A stretch of DNA of 64,000 bases, taken from the NCBI GenBank assembly GCA_036346405.1, contig CM070553.1, positions 70,955,686 through 71,019,685 on the forward strand. Reading direction: 5' to 3'. The translations under genes and the position numbers were made by a program. Source of the DNA: Phyllostachys edulis. Its lineage: Eukaryota; Streptophyta; Magnoliopsida; Poales; Poaceae. Below the pieces are notes generated by a model. It did not search any database. It saw only the letters and a list, made by a program, of their open reading frames with translations, and was not told the origin of the DNA. Numbering within the stretch: position 1 is the first letter of the stretch; each line of letters begins with the position of its first letter. Positions 58,684-64,000 of the stretch are shown in pieces.

Positions 58684-59683
58684 GATCATGGAGGTATGAA
58701 AATGGTCTTTGGGAAAGCAAAGAAAATAAACATGGGTTTGGGTAGGGGCAAATTGGATTGCTTGGTTGGTGCAATGTTTATGCACGGACTCTAACACAGC
58801 TAAGGTGGAGGTCCAAGGGTTAGTGAAAGTTTCCTAGTCATGTGAGGACCGGTCTTTGGCGACCAATGCCATGCCTATAATGGGCTATGCCACAATCGTG
58901 CAACCACATGTCTCGAGAATGGGGTGTGGGACTGGTGAGTAATTTGCAAAACTCCACTACATCTTTGCTTCATTGGTGGTGTGGGAGGTCTTGTCGACTA
59001 GAGGTCTTTGATGACCCATTGTTCCCCTTTGGTGCAAGAGGGGCTTTCCGCGGATTGCGATCCATAGGAAGGTGAAACCTTAGCAAGGAAAGGTGTGGTG
59101 GGCGATGCATTGTAAAAGCCTTGTCTTGAGCTCTAGATCTCTTACCTTTGGTAGTGAGAGATGGCATTGGCGAATCTTGGGACAAACTAGAGTACTCAAG
59201 TCGTGTGGGTAAAGTGCACCACCTCTGCGAGTTAAATCTATTGAATAGCCGTGTCCACGGTCATGGGCGTCTTGGCAAAGACCACTTGAAGTTAGATGTT
59301 GAGTTTTGGGGTTTTTCAAAAAGGTTATCAAATCTGTTTTTGGGATTTTATCCCATGGGTTTGAAATTTGAGGAGCCTAATGTCGGGAGGTATCCTTCTC
59401 CAATTTATGATGATTGATACCCAACTGAAAAATTGTTTTGATATAAAGAGTTTTATCTATTAAAAGACCTGCTTTGGAAATTAATAATGGTATTGGAAAG
59501 AAAACTGGCTTTGTGCAAAATAACCATATTATGCCATCCTTTGAATCTCCATATATGCATGTCATATTGTTACCCCACGGGTGCAACTTGCGAGCACAGT
59601 GGTAGTGCTCATTCTTGCTCATTATAATCTTTGCCAGGAGAAGATATTGGCAGTGATGAAGATCAAAGCAATTAGGTTATGCC
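58684..59683 (+). repeat. Fragment D: diverged LTR remnant
   Basis: There is no coding content. It carries GAAACCTTAGC, TGTAAAAGCC, the CACCTCTGCGAG..TAAATC block and CTATTGAATAG at 59238-59248, in the same order as B LTR U5. The rest is too different to be B, A or C. It probably belongs to a fourth Tekay-like family. It does not match the missing end of the B1 LTR. Confidence 0.6.
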
Positions 59684-60239
59684 TGTAACATCCCAAATGT
59701 ATAATTAGGGTTAATCAAGTATAATTATATGTGTAGAAATTAAAACTTTTTCTCACATCTTGAAAAACCCTAAAATCTTATGTAATTATTGTCCAAGAGT
59801 TGTGTAATTCAAAAACACAAAGCTCTTGTTGACCAAAAATCAAACTCATTCTCCAATTATCTTAAATCTTGTGTCAAACATTTGGAATATATTTTCCTTG
59901 GTCCCAAAACTGATATGGGACCCCTCTGAAAAATATCACAAGTTGTAAAACTAGTTTGATAAATTTTGGAGGTAAAACAATCCTTTAAACAACCTTAATG
60001 AATTTCCTGAGAAAAATGCATTGCATAATAACCTCTGGAAATTTTATGCAAGGTTGATCTCATTGTCAACAAGCTCCAGTTAAAATTTCATCAAATTTGG
60101 AGTTCATTTGCTATCTCAAATAATTACTGTAAGTTTCAATTTGTTAAAAACTAAATTTAAAAGCCTACCTTGTTCCTTGGGCTAGCCATATTCAAAGTTG
60201 GTCAGCCCAACCTTGTCTGCACCTCGGCGGACCCCATCT

Positions 60240-60960
60240 CCACCTTGATCGGTCGCGGTAGTTGGATTTACATCCAACCGCCACGACCTCCTCATGATCA
60301 ACACCGCAAGGACCTCCCCACCTCATGAGGTCATTGCCGTTGGATCCGTGATCAGCGGTCATGACCTCCCTGTGTGTTAAACCTCAAAGACCTCCTCGAT
60401 TTGTTAAACCATCGCGGTGAGGTCATCCCACTTGTTGAGGTCGTGGCCGTTGGATCAAATCCAGACCCACGACCTCCTCCTCAACATACTCGGTCGGGTC
60501 ATCCCACCTCGTGAGGTCATAGCCCTTGGATCCAAGATCCATGGCCTGACCTCCTCCTCTCAACCTAAACTAAACAAACCTCCCACCTAACCAAGGTCGT
60601 GGCCATTGGATCAAATCAACGACTCACGACCTCCCGTCATATCAAGCACTCACAACCTCCCCATCTTTTGTTGTGCACCGTTAGATTAAAATCTCGGTCA
60701 CGACCTCCTTTGTCTCATCTTTTGAGACCTCCCGGCGCCACGTGAGATCGTAGCCCTTAGATCTAAATCTAAAGGCCATGACCTCCCTTGTGCGTTGCAA
60801 GCTCGGGACCTCCACCTCTTTTGATCGAACCCTTAGATCTAAATCTAGCGGTCTGACCTCCCTTACTGTTGCGCATCATATCGAGACCTCCCGGTCATTG
60901 TGTGCCCTTGGATTTAAATCCAAAGGCCATGACCTCCCTCATGTCTTTTTATCGCGTGCG
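60240..60960 (+). repeat. Serial hairpin modules in second C' LTR U3
   Basis: The same GAGGTC...GACCTC dyads as at 53730-54440, module for module, with small indels. Confidence 0.83.
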
Positions 60961-61414
60961 TTAAGTCCTCACTTGGAGATCCGCACCGTTGGATGGAGAT
61001 CAACGCTTTGGACCTCTGTCCCTTTTCCCCACGTCGTTTTCTCGATTAAAAAATCGGAGGCCCACGACCTCCCATCCTTGATCGTGTGGTGGGACCTCCT
61101 CCCGGCCACTTAAAACCTCTTGATTCAAAAATGAGATCCGATGGTTAGGACCTCCCGGTCTTATCCAGCGGTCATAAGGACCTCCTGTTCTTCTCCTTCC
61201 TCTGGCGCGCATCGTGTGCTCTGGCGGTGGAGTTAATCTTGCGCCAGTCTCTGCACCTTTAACGGACTCTTTCTTGACCGCATTTAATCTGGTCGACTTT
61301 CATCTCAGTCGGCCTGACCACCCCCTTGTCAACCTTTATGTCATGTCCACCCCATGGACCAACCCGTGGGCTAAGCTCACCATGGAGCTTAGCCCGACTC
61401 CTAACCTTCACCTC

Positions 61415-61424
61415 GGGCTATAAG
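61415..61424 (+). promoter_or_regulatory. Candidate TATA box of second C' LTR
   Basis: GGGCTATAAG, about 1.73 kb into the LTR. Confidence 0.45.
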
Positions 61425-64000
61425 TGTCCTCGAGCTCCCCGTTGGCTTCCTTTACACACTTGGAGCTGTCATACCGATGTTTGGTGAGCTCCTAACTCAC
61501 TCACCTCCTCTCTAGTGGCTGCCATTGTTGAAGTCCTTGGAACTCCTCGGTGACTCAAGGGTTCGAGTGGCTCCCTTCTTCAACCCTTGCTCACTTTGTG
61601 CTCCCCAAACCTCTGGAATAACCCTAACTTATTTTGTTTGGGCATTTTTGAGAGGTGGACAAAGTGAGCTTGGAGGCTGGTCTTGAGTGAGTTCTGCAAG
61701 CTTCGTTGTCTTCCCCAACTCGGTCATCACCTCCACGACCTCCCGGCACCTTAGGACCTCCGGTATCTCCTGTTAGTCCTTTAGTTCTTGGCACCCGCTG
61801 AATGCATGTTGCGGAGCTTTAGTTTTAGCACACGCAGCTTGATTGTCGCGCAGAGCTCCATTTTGCATTTTGTAGTTTGGCCGTCTTTGGTCATCTTTTG
61901 ACCTCTCGGCTCGGCGGCGTTCAAAACCGTCGCCGCCGTTGAAGAAGGACCATTAGAGCGCGCATGGTTATTGCGGACCAGCGGTATCATTGGACCTCAC
62001 CGGCGGGCTCTACATCGCCGGCGAGATCACTTCTTCACGCTTCGGGATTTTGTCGGACGTCCGGCGTGTCATTGTCGTTTTAGGACATAAATTCACCGTT
62101 TAAATGCCCAATCATTGCAATCATGGGGTTAGCGTTAAATGCCATTAACTTTGTCTCTTGTCGCGCATTTAAAACCTCCCTCGCGCGGACCTCCTCATGG
62201 TCCTGCGCATTTATTCATGTCCAAGTGCGTCTTGCGAGTTAAGGCGTTAGTGCAGGGCGTCGGACCTCCTCAGGAGATCTGGGCGTCCAAGACCTCCCCT
62301 CGCTGTCGTGGCCGTCGAGACCTCCACGGAGGTGCAGTGGCGTTAGAGACCTCCTTAGGACCTCCCTAGGGTATCTCGGTAGTTCATGACCTCCCGGGTA
62401 GATCTTGACCGTCAAGGTCCTCCCTCGGACGATCTGAACCATCGAGGACCTCCTTGGAACATCTGGACCGTCCGGGACCTCCCTGTGAGGTCTTGGCGAT
62501 CTGAGATCTTCCTTGGGGAGATCTTGATAGTTTAGATCTTCCTTTGGAAGATCTCACCGTTGAGGACCTCCCTTTAGATCTGGTCGTTCAGGACCTCCCC
62601 CATCGTTGTGGTCCGTTGGATTTTCCATCTCGGCCACGACCTCTCCTCACCTCGCGCATGTGAGTTGCTAGGAGGTCAGGACCTCTGGACCTCTGGCGCG
62701 TGTGTTGTTCTCTGGGAGGTCTTGAGCCGTTGGATCTATGATCGTGGCTCACGTCCTCCCATGCCCTTGTGAGTTTTAGAAATTCGGTGAGGTCTTAGTT
62801 AAGCTGAAATAAGGTATAGACTTTAGAATTTCATATCTCTTTCATTTTAATTCCAAATGAGGTCATTCAAATTGTGTTAGCTCTGTATTGAACTTGACTT
62901 TAATCCAAAAATGATTGTAAGTTGAGTTCAGCTCAGAGCACAGTTTGCCATTAGATTTTAAAACCAACTTTAAAATATACACTCAAATCAATGCTTAACT
63001 TGTAAAATACATAACTAATGCTCTATAGATTATTTTTGGGTGAGACCAACTTTGTTGGTTTCCTCTCTTAGTGAACTCACTGTGAAAATTAGTTTTGAGG
63101 ATGTTGCTTTTAGGAAATTGAGGACTTGTGCATTATAATTTTGTTCAAGTTCTTGTTTTTGAAAAATTATAGAAAGTGCAATATAGCTCCAAATGAGATG
63201 AACTCAATTGTGTTATTCATCTCATGAGGTGCTGGTTTTACAGTAAAATTTCAGCTTCACTTCTATTCTAGAAAATTTTGCGATGAACAGTAACATATTT
63301 CTAATTAATAGGCTGAGCAGAATTGATTTCATCATATCTTTTGCATTGAGAATCCAAATCAATTGGTTCTTGTTGCTAAATTCATGATAAATCATTGTCT
63401 TGCTGCTGTAAAATTTTCAGGCTTTTGGAGTTCGTTTGTTGTGCTGTCTTTGTTGTTTTTAAATCGTTCTTATCGGTTCTTTCTCGCTTTTCCGTTAGGT
63501 TTCGACATTTGTGGTGATCCCGAGAGCGACCCTCTGCCACAACTTGGCCAGCAACAAGGCAAGCAGTTTGACCATTTCCATCATTGTCCCATTACTTTAA
63601 AGCTTAATATATCGTTTTACTTCTATGTATGCATGCTACTTTGTGTTAAATGTAAGCTAGCAAGCCTATAGTTGCATAATCTGTAGGAATTGTTTATCCT
63701 CTACTACCATGAGCCTAGGTTATTTGCTGTGGTGGGAGCTCGTTGGATGAGCTCTTATCACTTAGTAGTTTCGATTTAAATTGCTTAGACATGCTTAGTT
63801 ATCGGTAGAAATGGGCGATCATCGACTTAGTCGATGGTCTTGATCACTCAAAACTGATTATTACTCTTATATGTCCAGCACTTGTGCTTTGATTAATTGT
63901 AAAATCAAAACTGAAAATAAAAGATTGATTTAGACTTGGGCATATTGGATGGATGGCGTGGTTTTTGGATGTGGTGGTATGCAGGGTCCCTAAGGACCGA

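Larger units (their letters stand above)
59684..64000 (+). mobile_element. C' LTR, truncated by window end
   Basis: Starts TGTAACATCC after ATGCC. It aligns collinearly with 53174-57510, leaving about 1.1 kb beyond the window. Whether it is a solo LTR or the 5' LTR of a full element cannot be seen. U3 hairpins are at 60240-60960, and open frames within are unsupported. Confidence 0.92.

Noticed and set aside
53174..64000. C' copies at 53174 and 59684 as the LTR pair of one short element
   Set aside because: The 1-kb interval between them contains the end of the B2 LTR, and the first copy has its own target duplication.
1..64000. A host gene or a new defence or metabolic system
   Set aside because: Every coding segment I could interpret belongs to gag or pol of the elements listed. 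Other long frames lie in LTRs and are not kept between copies.

Overview
This window is plant nuclear DNA made almost entirely of nested LTR retrotransposons. I see no host gene, rRNA, tRNA or CRISPR. All three coding families are Ty3/gypsy chromoviruses, most likely the Tekay (del) clade. The signs are gag with a CCHC knuckle, then protease, reverse transcriptase, RNase H and integrase in that order. The integrase ends in a chromodomain, the LTRs are very long and start TGTAAC, and the primer-binding sites match the 3' end of plant initiator tRNA-Met. The host is an angiosperm; I cannot name it more closely.

Layout. (1) 1-13838 is element A on the minus strand, with LTRs of about 4.7 kb; its left LTR runs off the window. 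A sits inside the RT region of an older plus-strand element, B1. (2) 13839-25093 is the rest of B1: RT to chromodomain, then its 3' LTR. That LTR is split by a solo LTR of family C (18715-23854, perfect TGTCA target duplication) and stops abruptly at 25093. (3) 25094-58683 is a second B element, B2, on the plus strand. Its gag is split by a full-length minus-strand C element (29527-44729) whose LTRs of about 5 kb are as long as its interior. Its 3' LTR is split by a plus-strand solo LTR of subfamily C' (53174-58640). (4) 58684-59683 is a diverged LTR fragment (D). (5) 59684-64000 is the start of another C' LTR, cut by the window end.

Inferred order of events: B1 first; then A, the C solo LTR and B2 into or beside B1; then C and C' into B2. 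No element has an intact gag-pol frame, so none looks autonomous as written.

Many differences between LTR copies are small indels at CG and CAG/CTG sites, not simple C-to-T changes. A 12-base palindrome shared by all families shows this clearly: its central CG has lost one base in seven of ten copies. I suspect base-calling error at methylated cytosines, so part of the apparent pseudogenization may not be real.

The most unusual structure is in the promoter-side (U3) LTR parts of B and C. They are saturated with GACCTC/GAGGTC words, arranged as 30-bp and 88-bp tandem arrays in B and as serial double-stem hairpins in C.
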